Positions 37,201 to 50,021 of a DNA stretch of 62,000 nucleotides are shown here, piece by piece. Origin of the DNA: Chrysomallon squamiferum (taxonomy: Eukaryota; Mollusca; Gastropoda; Neomphalida; Peltospiridae); the NCBI GenBank assembly GCA_012295275.1, contig CM022665.1:19153150-19215149 (forward strand). The letters are read 5' to 3'. Position 1 is the stretch's first letter. Each line of letters opens with the position of its first letter. The notes beneath the pieces were generated by a model. The model was not told the origin of the DNA. It did not search any database and saw only the letters and a list, made by a program, of their open reading frames with translations. A program made the translations under genes and the position numbers.

Positions 37201-40010
37201 CAAGCCTCACAAAGGCAAACGAAAGTTTTAAGTATTGCTTCTTTATTCTAATAAACAATGTCAAAGTGGATTGTTTTTAATAATTTAGATTTTGTTTTCA
37301 CCATTTCCTCAGCAGTATGAATGAACGTATTTGTCATACTTAATATTATTTTTTAATCTGTTAGATTTTTTTACATTTAAGTCCTAATGTAAGTAAACAA
37401 CCTGGAAGTGAGTTATTGTAATTATGTTTAATATGTAATGTTTGCTTTCTTTAGCATTAGTAAACAATATGACAGTACATTTATTACAGTTAATATTATA
37501 TTTATACAGAGATGTGATAGGAGTGCTGAGGAGGTTTAATCACATGCAGTATCCTAACATCAAGACAATGACTATTTCTAATGGACTTTGGTCAAACGTC
37601 ATGTATTTTTACGTATACAGTAATTATTACTGTCGTTACTTTAAGGTCATTCCAGACTGAACGTTATCATCACTAGCTCTTTCTCTATCGTTCCCTGTCT
37701 CTGCATGTTACCAGAGTTTTAAGTTGAATAAAACTTGATGTAAATATGTACAAGAGGTTCAATGACTAACATTAAATTATTTATTTGTATTCATCTCGTC
37801 TTATATCGGTTTCTAGATGATAATTACTAACTAGATTACTCTTGTATGTTTACATCGATTTAAGAAACACAAAATCACACAATAGAATTCCGTTGTCCAG
37901 CCTCCAGCTAAATCAACCGTTTCAGGAATGAAATTCTTCTTGTCGCCCTGAATGAGATTTAGTAGGCGTTCTTTCAGACATCATTACGCAACCACCAGTA
38001 GAGTCTAGTAACTAGGCCACAGGCGGGTTTTTCAGTACGTATCACTCCTTGTTATGGAATAATCTAAATAGTTAGAAAGGAATCAAAACCATTCATGACC
38101 ATTACATTTTTTTTCACTTATTTTTAAATTTAAGAATATTGTTTTTATGAAGACAAGTTTTTTTGATATGTAAATGTCTAATAATACAAATAAAATTTTA
38201 AAATTATTTTGATAAAATACTTGAGTGAAATAATTAGTGATGTGTTTCTGTATATACGTATTTTTCGGAACGTCAGTTGTTTTATATGTTCACAAAAACT
38301 GGTTTCAAATCAACGCTATTATTAATACCAAAAATGTTGTGATTATATGAAAATAACGGATGATGATATGCTTAAATGCAGAAAAGTCTTCAAATTTATT
38401 GTAGTTTTATTTTATTTCAAGAAAGAAAAGCAGAAAATGAATATTTTATTTCTTTTACCTACCACCCTATAATTTACATTAACAATAGTTACCTTGTAAG
38501 ATAAAGGAAACAGCAGAAATCAAAGTAAAAAAGAAAAACAAATAACAAACGTCAAGGATTCTTTTTTGTTGTTCTTGTAATGTTTTACATGAGAGGAAAC
38601 AAACTGCCATGTACACGCCATCGAGTATCATTTCAGTTACCAGCAAGTTATAATTTTACGTGAACCTTTTCAAGAACATAGAAAGAACTTTCCTTTCAGT
38701 CTTTATAAACAAGTACGAAATATCCAGTTTTTCATTTACTTCTGTCTTCAGTTAATATATTCATATATTTATCACCTTAAATAACATAACAGCTGTCCAT
38801 CAATATTTATATATCAGATTATATTTTTCTCAAAACTAATTATAAATTATATGTTCAGATTTCAGATATTAGTGGCCAGAAGAAAATATTTTAACTAAGT
38901 ATAAGAACAAAGACTTTATTTTAGTATTGTTTTGTTTTTTAAATAACCTTTTATCTAACTATAGTCTACGTGTATTCAGTCTAACATTATAATGTCAGTT
39001 ATTACATTATTCAAAAACAAATAAAACAAATAATGTAAAACAATTTTTTTTTTTTATTTTTTTTTTTTTTTTTCTCTCTGATTCACAACAATTTTTTGTT
39101 TTTATTGTTTTTTCAAAGAAAATCCTTCCACCAATCGGGAAATAGTTTGTGAAATCTCTGAAGGAGGCGAGAACTTGCAATCCATCATTCCTCGGGCGAA
39201 TTTTCTACGACTGATGAATAATGTAATGTAATGTTCGACATCTCAGTTTATTCTAATGTTAAATGTCAGTAGATGAGAGAGGAAAGCCGCCCTGACATTT
39301 CACTGGCCACTGTTATGGATTAGCAGCAAGGAATCTTTTCTATGCAGTTTTTCATAATTATTAAAAAGAAAACCACGATCTTCGAGAAATCACACCACAG
39401 TGAAAAGCAGGAACAGGAAATCAGCTGTGTTCAAGAAGTCTGGTCTTGCGACCAATTACACCTTATTAACAACGACCCACTTCTGTCATTAAAATAAACA
39501 CAAATGTGTTTATGTAGAATACACTGAATCTTTTATAAGCTTTAATTAAACTCCAGAGAAACAATATTCTGATTAACTGTAATAAGTATATTTTTACTTT
39601 CTTTTATTATTATTATTTATTTCTCGTGTACATTTTATTTTTCTCAAACGATTTTCTTGAAGCGAAATACCAAAAGTCCAGTCCGTGATATAAATACATA
39701 ATCAATACTGTATAAAGTAAAAAGAAACATCTTGTATATTAATATATATATGAACACAGCCCATGTTTATTATTGATGTCATTATATATTATTTCATTGC
39801 AAATAAGGACAGAAATAAATAAATATTAAATGGATTCTTTTAGTCTAATCTAGTGCATACGTTGTTTATCTTTACATACACTAATTTTTTATTTCGATAA
39901 TGCAACAGGAAAAAAATTATTATTATTATAATTCAGATAGCATGACAAATATGTAAGTGATATTTGAACTAAGTTACTAGTATTAGAGTACTGAAATAGT
40001 CTTTGTGAAA
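34286..40010. other. Long AT-rich stretch without recognised genes
   Basis: Contains T-runs at 35439-35461 and 39044-39073 and (AAT)n at 35487-35504. Small frames (for example 35730-35948 and 37442-37660) have no splice or domain support. Small GC-richer blocks occur at 34560-34960 and 39120-39440. No reading frame in them is convincing. Confidence 0.45.
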
Positions 40011-40217
40011 TTAAACCTCACAGTTTCGAAAGCAGTATAACACTGAGGCTTTGTTTTCCGTTGTGGCGTGGAGACAACACGTGACTTCACCTAGATCCAA
40101 GGGTTTGTATTCAAAGCAGTTCGACTGAATAACCCAGAAAAAGTACCGTTGTTCGAAGCATTCTTTCTTTGTTAATGATACAAAATAATTACATGTGACA
40201 CCTTTGTACTCAGCACT
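40011..40217 (-). CDS. Candidate terminal exon of a cysteine-rich protein
   Basis: Minus-strand exon following a TTTTCAACAG acceptor (40223-40218), 68 residues in phase 0 and ending in TAA. It opens S-A-E-Y-K-G-V-T-C-N-Y-F and contains K-E-C-F, S-N-C-F-E-Y-K-P, V-T-C-C-L-H-A and Y-C-F-R-N-C: seven cysteines with many aromatics, typical of an extracellular fold. The same frame also continues upstream to an ATG at 40277, giving 88 residues without a signal peptide. No partner exon was located and I do not recognise the family. It may be a lone pseudo-exon. Confidence 0.4.
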   Translation of the reverse strand, partial: SAEYKGVTCNYFVSLTKKECFEQRYFFWVIQSNCFEYKPLDLGEVTCCLHATTENKASVLYCFRNCEV

Positions 40218-40277
40218 CTGTTGAAAACTCGATGCACGGCGCTTAATGGACGGGATTTGAAAAATTTTGCGAACCAT

Positions 40278-42540
40278 CAGCTGCAGTGAGAAGCTATTTT
40301 ACAGACTGAAGATGACCGTTCGACATCTCAGTTTTTCCTCGATAAATATTGTTTTGGTAACTTCAGTCTTTGAAGTATATTTCTATTATTCAAAATTAAA
40401 ATGAACATAATAATAATATTAACTTACTACGCGTTGTCGTGTGACAGACGTTCATTTCTAGAAGCATGTTTTATGCACATGTATTTTAATTAAACACATT
40501 TCCAATTAAATGTTTGCCTCTCTCTCTTTCACCATACTGCTATCAATAACATGCATTCCCTGTCATTTTAACTTTAGTCAGGCATGGAAAAAAACACACA
40601 CAAAAAAACAACAAACTGAACTTAAAATGTCGTAATTGAAAACAAATAATAAAAGTTAACATTTACTTAAGATACGGCCTTCCAGCAAGATGACCCACAT
40701 TGAATCTGGATAATCAATAGCTTATTAAAATATGATCACAACTTCACATGGGAAAGTAATACTAGTGGAAATATTTTCTCATGTGGTCCAATTATAAACA
40801 GAGACTGAGATATTATTTTTCATAGGCTTTGAAGCAGAGAAGTTTTATATGTCACGATCATTTAACATAGGAAAACATTAGATCTAAAACATGAAATTAG
40901 ATTAATAAAGAATTCTTAAACAGATTTAAAATGTGTTCTCCTATTTAACTTTACAAACCTATTATAAAAAATGATTTAAAAGAATATAATATAATAGTAA
41001 TAAACAAATAAATGAAATAATATTTAATATCGTCGACTAATGAGGTTAGCATTTCCAAAGCTGCGAGTCCAATTTCAGACACTCATTAATCGATATATTT
41101 TTCGAATTACGTTATATTTCCTTATCCTATGTTGCAATAACTTTAAGCAGAATGATTTTTTTGTAACGAGGCTTATGTATGACATATTACTTTGATGTTT
41201 TACCCAATGGCAAAGATAAAGAAACAATTAACTACAGAAGTACAAAACTCTTTTGCGAGTGCGTTTGACAAATGAGCTTTTTTATCGTCTGGACATATTT
41301 TTTTCTCTTTCGACACTCGTTAATCGGCTTTCCAGTAATAGTATAACATTTTGTCTTAGCTCATTCTAGAAGACATTCCAAGGATTTTGAAGCATCAGTC
41401 ACTAATACAATGTTTGCTATAGTGATGTCCTTTGTTAATATTCGATTATTTTCGGTGAACATAAAAAAAAAAAAAATTATAATAATAATAGTTATTTGGA
41501 TACAATAAATAAATAACTGAATCAGACAAAAAGAAACAAAAAGAAAATTGAAAAATAATAAAAAGTTGTAAATGAAATAGTCATAGAAATAACTAATGAC
41601 CGAGTTAACATTATTCACCGAGTCAGTAAAAGGCGCCCGTACGGGTCCAGTTTGTAAATACCACTAGCAAAGAAACAGAAGTTATAATTATTACAGTGTC
41701 TGCACACACTGATTTCAGCAAATTTGGTTAATGAAATGAGAGAAAAAGAAATTAACAATATTATTACAAAACGGTGGTTTCCAGAGAATTCTGTACGTAC
41801 TACACGGAACTGATCAGTGAACTAATATAGAACTCAGTGTTCCCATTCTTAATCCCGTCCTACAAAATGTTGTTTATTCATCTATCAGTGTTTCTAACAT
41901 CCATCATCCTACTATCATTTGTATCCATTTCTTTAAGCTTAATGTATCTAGACGACCACCCGAGCGACCTGAGAGAGACATTGGCATTCTAAATAATAAT
42001 ACAGCAGGTACAAAAAGTACATTTAAATAGTTTCTCAGAAACATATTTTGTAAAGTCCTCAGGAGGATGGGATACTCAATAAATTATCTTTGTTATTGTA
42101 TAGCCTTTACAGCCTTTAAGAATGTACCTCGATACTGACAACAACTGCAACTTGTTAAAAGAAAAAAGATGAACCATCTACAAATTTACATTTCAGCTTT
42201 CCATATATTTAACATAATATATTTTGTCGGAAGAGTCAATTCAAAGTTAAAAAAGACCAGTAAAAATGACAAATGTTCTCCCCTGTGATTCCAGCAGTTC
42301 TCTAATCTCTGGCTATTAATGCCCAAAGAGCAGACTGGCCGGGAGACTGCGTATTTAGCATGCAGACAAACTAGCTACCATTTCAGTTAAAAAGAAAGGC
42401 TATTTAATAAACAAGTGTCTAGCGGGTGTTGTTATACACAATCAACCTGGTGAACAACATCCGCTGTCTCAGAAGAATACATCACTGTCAGCTGACATTA
42501 GATAATCTAACTGGTCAGTCCCCTCACATTTACTTGATTA

Positions 42541-42545
<5 letters not shown>
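40278..42545. other. Non-coding gap
   Basis: No exon recognised. A GC-richer patch at 42280-42540 has no supportable frame. Confidence 0.45.

Positions 42546-42602
<57 letters not shown>
42546..42602. repeat. (AAT)n microsatellite
   Basis: About 19 AAT units. A-rich sequence with CAAA and AAAC words continues to 43000, including an A-run at 42886-42908. Confidence 0.95.
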
Positions 42603-43079
42603 TTTAAAAATTAAAATAAATAAACAAATAAATAAGTGAATGTATAATAATGCATGTTTTTCAGTTACTAAAAGTATTAATTATTTCTTTACGTGAAAGA
42701 AACTCCATCAGCGAATAAAATAAAATACAAAACGAACAAACAAACAAGCAAAGCTAAACAACAACCAGAAGGATTCAATACAAACAATAACCAAAACGTA
42801 ACAAAACAAAGCAAAGAAAGCTAAACATAGAAAGTAAATAAGTAAATAAACAAAACAATATGAGGAAAACAGAACAAAATAAATTTAAAAAAAAAAAAAA
42901 AAAAAAAATAAAAACAACAAAACAAAACAAAAATAACAAAATAAATAAATAAGAAACAAACAAAACAGAAGAAAAAATACAAACAACAGCTGTAAATCAA
43001 AACAACCTACATCAAGTGTAACAAACAACGCACTGTAATTAAACAGAAATCTGCTGAACGCCTTTCGACGTGAAACTAC

Positions 43080-43257
43080 TATCACCGTGCTGTGGCAATG
43101 CGAGTAAAGGACTCGTACACCTACGCGATTCTCATTCCCACGTATTTCGCAGAACAATCATTAATTTATGCAGAGATACTGTCGTACGCACTGATGAATA
43201 AAAACCCTTGGAAGCCGCGCCTAAACTATTCTTTTGAATCCTGGAATTGCCAGCGTC
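43080..43257 (+). CDS. Possible exon ending at a CAG|GTAGGT donor
   Basis: A CpG-bearing block in AT-rich surroundings. A frame from ATG 43092 reads Y-T-Y-A-I-L-I-P-T-Y-F-A-E and S-F-E-S-W-N-C-Q-R-Q up to a consensus donor (exon end CAG, intron GTAGGT). No domain is recognised and no continuing exon was found. It might equally be a 5' untranslated exon or a conserved non-coding element. Confidence 0.25.
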
Positions 43258-43751
43258 AGGTAGGTCTCAGTGAAATGTTTGTTTCATATCAAGTTTCTAA
43301 TTTATTAGACTACTTTTTATACAGATACTTAAAGAGAAAAAAAAAAGAAAGTTATTAATTTGAAATTTATTTTATTATAATTTAATGTATAGTAATGTAA
43401 TTATGTACGTATGCTTTTTTTTTTCTTTTCTTTTTTTTTTTAATTGTGTGTATTTACTGAATACGCGTATATTATTTTATTATTTGTTTTTCGCGCTTAC
43501 ATTAGTATTTTGAAAATATATCAATTCAGATATCTTTCCTCGAAGGATAAAACCTTTTGTCTCATAAAAAGTATTAAGAAATGATGGTTCACTGTTTAGA
43601 TATATATATATATATTAAATTAATGGAAAAAATATAGCAATGGTATATCTGGACCAAAATGTTAACAAAATATATAGTTCTTAAAAAAAATGTGATATAA
43701 TAATAAAGTAAAATAAAATAAAGTAAACAGCAACAGCAACAGCGAAAGCAG

Positions 43752-43770
43752 CAACAACAACAACAACAAC

Positions 43771-43806
<36 letters not shown>
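43752..43806. repeat. CAA/TAA compound microsatellite
   Basis: CAA units pass into AAT units. The rest of 43258-44249 is AT-rich with no exon recognised. Confidence 0.9.
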
Positions 43807-44249
43807 CACGAATTTAAAATTTTGTAAATGAATTTTATTACTATTCTTTTAAAAGTTTAAAATATTATTTCTGATATAATTATTCTTATCAGCACATTGT
43901 TTAATATATGAAATATATCTTTTTAGCCTAAAAATTATAATGTTGAAGATCTATAGAATTAATTCAAACTATATAAATATAAAACAACGAATGTTTAAAA
44001 TAATCATTCATATATATATGTATGCATAATTATTATAACGGTGCCAGTGCCTAAAGTGCTCGTTATCGTGTATAGGGTTTTAGAAAACTATGACTAGGAT
44101 TGGTAAAATAGTTAAAGACGGAACTGATCACGGGAGAATCAAGTTAATACGTTAATATATATATATATAAACAATACGCCGTTAATGAAATAGATTACAC
44201 TGCCGAATTGAGGTATCAAAAAAAAAAAAAAAACAAATATCTTACCACA

Positions 44250-44390
44250 TCAATTTAGCAAGGCTAAAGTTTCATATTCTCTCGCGTGACCTCTGTGTTC
44301 ATCAAACGGAAAGGCTGTCGTGTGCAAACTGCCTGCTTGTTGCTTCCCGAACCAGAACTGAACATCGAAGCTCAATATGATATTAGATTC
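44250..44390 (-). CDS. Candidate short terminal exon, 46 residues
   Basis: Minus strand. A pyrimidine-rich tract and CAG acceptor (44393-44391) precede a single open frame of 46 codons ending in TGA (44252-44250). It reads E-S-N-I-I-L-S-F-D-V-Q-F-W-F-G-K, later F-P-F-D-E-H-R-G-H and E-Y-E-T-L. The first part faintly resembles the D-V-H-F-W-I-G-K strand of gelsolin repeats, but the expected T-x-D-E that follows is absent. Base composition is exon-like (several CpGs). The other two minus frames have early stops. A GTAAGA lies just beyond, so it could be a non-coding internal exon. Confidence 0.35.
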   Translation of the reverse strand, partial: ESNIILSFDVQFWFGKQQAGSLHTTAFPFDEHRGHAREYETLALLN

Positions 44391-44752
44391 CTGCGACGTC
44401 CGGAATCAAAGAAAAAAACAAGAAGCTAACCGGGTGGTCAAATTTCAAAGCTGTGTTAGTTTGTCACATGAAAGTCGGCGTATCGTGGCAGCAAATTAAA
44501 ATAATAAAATAAAAACTGCATTTGAAAGTTCGTCATTGCGTATTTTCCTGTAAAATAGTATCACGGATGATCAAACACAATTTTGGTTATTTGCATATAT
44601 CTGCAGTTAAAGGCGGTTCATTTATTGATTATAATTATCAACACACATTCATTTAATATTTGTCAAGATTATATATATATATAAAATTAGTACGTTAATA
44701 AAATATCTTCAGTTACTAAAGAAATGCATCTGGTGAAACACAGTTTCATGTA

Positions 44753-44784
<32 letters not shown>

Positions 44785-44879
44785 CTTGTATGCATGTACA
44801 ACGAACGAAAATATTTACGAATTTACGTATGTGCAGTTTCTTTCAGAGAGTACTAGGTATTATTTACATGACTTACTCT

Positions 44880-45290
44880 TTATGAATGCAGGATATAAGC
44901 CCCCACAGGGCAAAAGCACCCCCCCCAGTCCACAAATGTACAGGTGGAGAAAAGCCCGCTCAAGGTATGACAAAAGCTTCCCCAGTGAAAAAACAAGGTA
45001 AGACAGAACCCCACCTCAGATGAAATGCACAGTAGGACAAAAGCCCCACCCCAGTAGAGAAAAAGTAACTTTGCAAACAACGACGTTATCAAAATCAGCA
45101 TAATAATGGCATGACTATTGATTTAATGTGTTTGTTAGATCAACATAATTAAACACAGTGAAATAACTGTGAATATACAGATTGTATGAAGGATACAATC
45201 TGTAGAGAGAATTCATATCAAAGTATTCACAGTCACATGACACGAAATGAGATAACATTTTGGGAGTTTTGTCCTCAGATTTCTGACATC
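44880..45290. mobile_element. Dispersed repeat, copy B, with GGGGCTTTTGTCC arrays
   Basis: The left part (44900-45060) holds about five degenerate units around GACAAAAGCCCC with cytosine runs. The body at 45118-45260 matches copy A at 16.3 kb (GATCAACATAATTAA and ATGAAGGATACA). The right part has GGGAGTTTTGTCC at 45261-45275, in opposite orientation to the left array, so the ends are inverted. Non-coding. Confidence 0.6.
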
Positions 45291-45772
45291 TATTCAGTTC
45301 AAATGATTAATTATTAAATTTTGAAAGTGCTTGACGTATGTTGTTGTCCATTATTATGTCCATTAACAAAAAAATGCTGTAAAGATAATTAATAAAGTTG
45401 TGGGAAAAGTATCTTGTCAAAGAAAAGAGACATGCTGAATTCACAATGTTATAGATTTAAACGCGACTATCGAAATGATCAGTATATTAATACTAACACG
45501 CCAACATACTGGAGGAAATAATTTTATACACTATGTAATAATGTTTAACTTTCATCGAAATCAGCAGTTTTTTCTTTGGTATCCTTCAGATTAAAGAACA
45601 CTTTTTCATAATGGTACTGTTTCTGATGAATTCATGTTTAAACAATAGTATCAAATGATTGTAATTTAATTAAAACGCTGAAATGAGGATGATAGATGCG
45701 GACGGGGATACAACTTCAGCGCATCACCTCTGTTAATACTGTTGGCTTTTTTCGTAATGCAATGAAACGTAT

Positions 45773-45958
45773 TCATATTGAAAAGTGCATTGACCGCGCT
45801 TCCTTTATATGAGATAATTTAAATTCATACAATGATACATTTCTATATTTGTATCCAATTAATCTGACACTAAAACAAACAGTCCCGGTCATTTCATTTA
45901 TGGTAACATATGCTAAAGCAGTCAGATTCAAACTGACTCCGGCATTTAATATGACCAA
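45773..45958 (-). pseudogene. Cys-loop receptor ligand-binding-domain-like fragment
   Basis: A 61-codon frame reading G-V-S-L-N-L-T-A-L-A-Y-V, T-I-N-E-M-T-G-T-V-C-F-S-V-R-L, then G-Y-K-Y-R-N-V-S-L and Y-E-F-K-L-S-H-I-K-E-A-R. The spacing of V-x-L-x-L, the (D/N)-E turn, T-V-x-F-x-V-x-L and the following aromatic block fits beta strands 1 and 2 of nicotinic-receptor-like subunits, a superfamily expanded in cephalopods. The usual W-x-D of strand 2 is not conserved. No acceptor or donor was identified, and a stop ends the frame, so it is either a pseudo-exon or a chance resemblance. Confidence 0.3.
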
Positions 45959-45959
45959 T

Positions 45960-46808
45960 GATGACTATTGAATTTGGCCGAAAAAAACTAAAACGGTTGA
46001 CCTACGATTATTTTATCATTACTTCTTCCTTAGTCACAAGACGACGATGGCAGACAAACGACTTGGCCAGTAATAAACACAGATTTAATGCAAGCTCTAC
46101 ATTTTGATCTTGTTAAGTACTTCTGAGCTGATTAACTCTTTGGTGACAGTGGAACAGCCTTAGATTAATGGTGTATCCACTTCACGCACGCATTATATTT
46201 GCTGTTAATTCCTCAGAATGTTTACATTCTAGTTATTTTAACAGAACTGCGACCGCTGCAGACACTGTTTTAAGTAACAGTGCTAAGGGCCGCTAGAGGT
46301 GCGCTCTTTCATTTTTTTCAGAAATGGCGAATTCCCAAACTCAAATTTACGCTAATTTACTGTATGTTTAAAAGCAGAATGAGATCAGATATCAGTTCAC
46401 TTCGTTTGGGGAATTTCTTATAAAGACATATTTGAAAATAAAATAAAAGGGAAATAGGATACAGAGTGACAAATGAATCTTAGAAAACAAATCGTTATAA
46501 ACGAGAAAAAGGCGATTACTCTGAATAAATTATTTAAATGGAACATTCAGATATACATTCATACACATATATACACACACAACACACATACATACATATT
46601 TTCAATAATATACTGTAGTTCATATCAAATCCAAAAAGCTTTCTAAGGAATGACTAATAATACCAAGTATAACACCAGTTTAGAGAAACAGGGGTAATAT
46701 TTAGGGGCCTTCCCCAAAACACTCTAGAATGAGCTTTCTGGAGGAGTGTTTGGGTGCTACTACTTTAAACTGTGTCAGTATATTGTTGCGTTATATAAAA
46801 CCTTTTTT

Positions 46809-46847
<39 letters not shown>

Positions 46848-47788
46848 CTTTCAAAACCACACTGATTAACAGGTTAGGTAGTAATACGACAGCAAAATCA
46901 TACACATTTGTCTGTAATAGCTGACATTTTCACATAATTATAATGATTACCAGTCACTGACATATAAAATAAACTATATATATGTATAAATACAAATGTG
47001 ATTGTGTTATCATAACTGCATAAGAAGAATAAGCGATAATTATCATTTTCAGAATATTTTAATAAAGCATTAACTTATTCTTTTGATACTGACTATGGCA
47101 GGTGTATCGGTCTGTTGAAATTATCGTTAGTTTACAAGCATGCATAATACTGCTGAAACATTTTGTGGTACATTAACCTCAGTCAGTCAGCTTGTCTTTG
47201 TACACCATTTAGCCTTAACATAATATGCTTTCATTTAGTACTTGGTAAAAGAGGTTTCGTTTTATTTCTTTTAATAAAAGTAAGTAATGGGTATCTCGTT
47301 TATTTGAATAAGTATTTGTACATCTATGACAAAAGGCTTATTCTCTTCAAGCTGTTTATCTGACTCTGATTTCTCTATGTTACTCTTATATCTGCCTCAT
47401 TTCACCTGTCTGTATTTCTATATACATTACTGTAGTTTTGTACAAATCCTCTGAAAGATAACAAAACACCACACACACACACAGAGACGTGATAATGACG
47501 CAATTTGTCGATGAAATATTCAAATAAAACTGAGTAATAATCCGGCAAGTTGACAATTACTGACTCGATTCGAATATAAACACATTAAAAATGGTATCGT
47601 TGGACTATTTTCTGTTCATTCCACTGCCCACACAATTGGTTTGTTAAAAGCACTGTTGCAAGCTTTCCTCTCTATGTGAAATTGCATAAGAAGGCATTTG
47701 CTGCTATTCGATACCATGCATGCACCATGTCAAAGTAATCGCATTTGACTAAAAGCTAGAAACAGTTAACAATGAAGTGTACTGAGTT
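45960..47788. other. Non-coding gap with a long poly-T
   Basis: Poly-T interrupted by two C residues at 46803-46851, followed by AT-rich sequence. A block at 46020-46330 is less AT-rich but has no supported frame. Confidence 0.5.
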
Positions 47789-47948
47789 GTCGTTAAACAT
47801 TCATTCATGAGAAACACTCAGTATAACGTACTGTTGTCAATAATTTTTGTTATTTGCTGGGCTTTCTAAAGTTAGAAATTCAGTTCGATAATTACAGTGA
47901 TGAGAACAAAAGAACAAAAGCTTTTGTACGTTTGAGATCGTATTGTAC
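47789..47948 (+). repeat. 160-bp diverged repeat, copy 1 (frameshifted)
   Basis: Aligns along its length with 53621-53782 on the same strand, 5.8 kb away. Copy 1 has a one-base loss (TTTTTGTTATTTGC against TTTTTGTTTATTTCC) that breaks the frame open in copy 2. Downstream of it both translate as F-L-K-L-E then F-D-N-Y, N-K-R, K-A-F-V and L-R-S. Confidence 0.65.
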
Positions 47949-49922
47949 ACATGAAAATGTATCCTGGAAGTATCAAAATCAACAGAAAAAGGGAAAAAAT
48001 GTTTGTCTACAAATTTACCAAAGCATTTACGTACACGTATCGTTTACTTTGTTCATTGTTTTTCCTACTGTGTGAATAACGCATTATCTGTAAACAAATT
48101 AAAGCCATCTATAAAACGCTTTTGTTGATATAACTGAGAATTTGTAAAGAGGATTTTAATAATATACACAAATACCATATACAGAAGAAATTTATAACTA
48201 AAAATAGAAATAACCGTATTGCTTTAAACATTTTCAGTAACCAGCTTTTCAAAATGTCTCAGATGGTCTGTAGGAAAAAAAATTAGTATAGCTGATGGTT
48301 AATTTAAAGTCAGCTAAACCTTCTTCAACATAAAATTGGACATATCTCATTTAAATATTACTTTTTACTAATTCCCATTCCAATCCACTTCTAATTTATC
48401 AAAGACTGTTGTATGTGCTTGTCTGTCTATTGGAAGACATGCATTATAAAAACCCATCCGGCTGACAAAAAAGAAAAAGAAGTTATCTCTGTAGGGTGTG
48501 TGTGTGTGTGGGTGTGTGGATGCGTGCGTGCTGTGGTATGTTCTGCCATATAAACGTAGAATAAAAAATATGTTGAGGGCGTCGATAAAATACTTATAAA
48601 CTGTTTAAAACTAATTTATTAAATTCATGAAATGTTAAAATTAGAAACCTTGGAGAAACGAGTTTAAAAAAATTCCTTCACGTTTTTAATTTCCGAATCT
48701 TGAAGATTTATTGACTGAAATTATAAATTAAATAAACATTATTTGAGTTCAGTTAATTTATACAGTAAATGATTTACAGGTTACTGAAATAATGATCTTT
48801 TATTTTCTGTTTCTATAATGATGGAGATATTGTCATCCACATTTTCTAATTTGTTAATTAATAATTATATATAAAGTTTTCTAGGAGTTTTCTCCCATCT
48901 CCTAACACGCACATTTTATTCTGTCAGACTTTATTTAAATACCTTTTTGATCACAGACACGCTCACACACACACACACACGCACACACGTATGACGATTA
49001 TGCATGTTCATATACATATTCTGAATATAATTCACAAAGCTGTTTAAAGAATTACATGCATTTTAAGTAGTTAATAGTAAGATTATCGAAATAAAACCAG
49101 AATCAATCATCTGGAAAAATACAAACATGTATAATTTATTGGACGTTAAGTTTTATATCTTCGGTATTTGTTAACTCTTATTTTGTAATTCTGTATGAAC
49201 GTTTCAGTTCAAAATTATAGCGAGGACATACTTTTCTAGAACTGTCTATTACATTACAGACATCACTTATTTTTATCCATTATTCCTTATACACCAGAAT
49301 ACTGAAGGACTCTTAAATTTGAATTCCGTGAGACTAAGTGCAGTGTATGGAACCTATGTTGTGATTGAAATTAATGAATAAAAAGAGTACTTACTGCATG
49401 TATCACTGGTGCAGTTGCAATTCTTGTCGCAAAGCGTTTTTGAAAGGACAGTTTAGTAGGTTTCCTATGCGTGTTATACTGAAATAAAAAAATTGCAATA
49501 AAATATACTTAAATGTTTTTAAGTGGAACAATTCATAAAGACAGGAAAGAGATATTCATTGTTCCAAACATTTTGCTTTATACTCGGAGTTATGAAAACC
49601 GGTTTGAATTTTAAACATCAGAACAATTCTAAGAAAGTAGCATGCTGTGTAATTGGGCAGTTATTTTTCTTTAGACGTCAGTAGAGTAATTTTCTCAGCA
49701 AATAAAGCTGTTACTGAGAATTTACACACGCACAGTTAAAAGGCTGACAGTCACTGTAAATACTGTTTATGCGATGGTTTTTCTGTAAACATGCAGTAGA
49801 AATTTCTCCTGGATTTAAAAGTCAACAATATTTAAATGTTTTAATAAACTGAATTTGTTCTTTTGATTGATAGAATTAATATATTTATTTTAGAATATTA
49901 TTTATTTATTTATTTATTACTG
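47949..49922. other. Non-coding stretch 5' of the two-module cysteine-rich gene
   Basis: Short AC and GT tracts at 48497-48515 and 48964-48988. No supported 5' exon of the downstream gene was found, although one is expected because a 3' splice site abuts its ATG. Confidence 0.45.
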
Positions 49923-49953
49923 TGTTGTTGTTGTTGTTGTTGTTGTCGTTGTA

Positions 49954-50016
<63 letters not shown>

Positions 50017-50019
50017 TTA
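49923..50019. repeat. (TTG)(TTA)n microsatellite ending in a 3' splice site
   Basis: TTG units then about 22 TTA units, ending in ATTTTAG immediately before the start codon of the downstream gene. The array would serve as the intron's pyrimidine tract and branch region. Confidence 0.85.
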
Positions 50020-50021
50020 GA

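Noticed and set aside
44900-45060. Regularly spaced repeats as a possible CRISPR array
   Set aside because: Units are degenerate, irregular in spacing and set in a eukaryotic context with an interspersed repeat partner.
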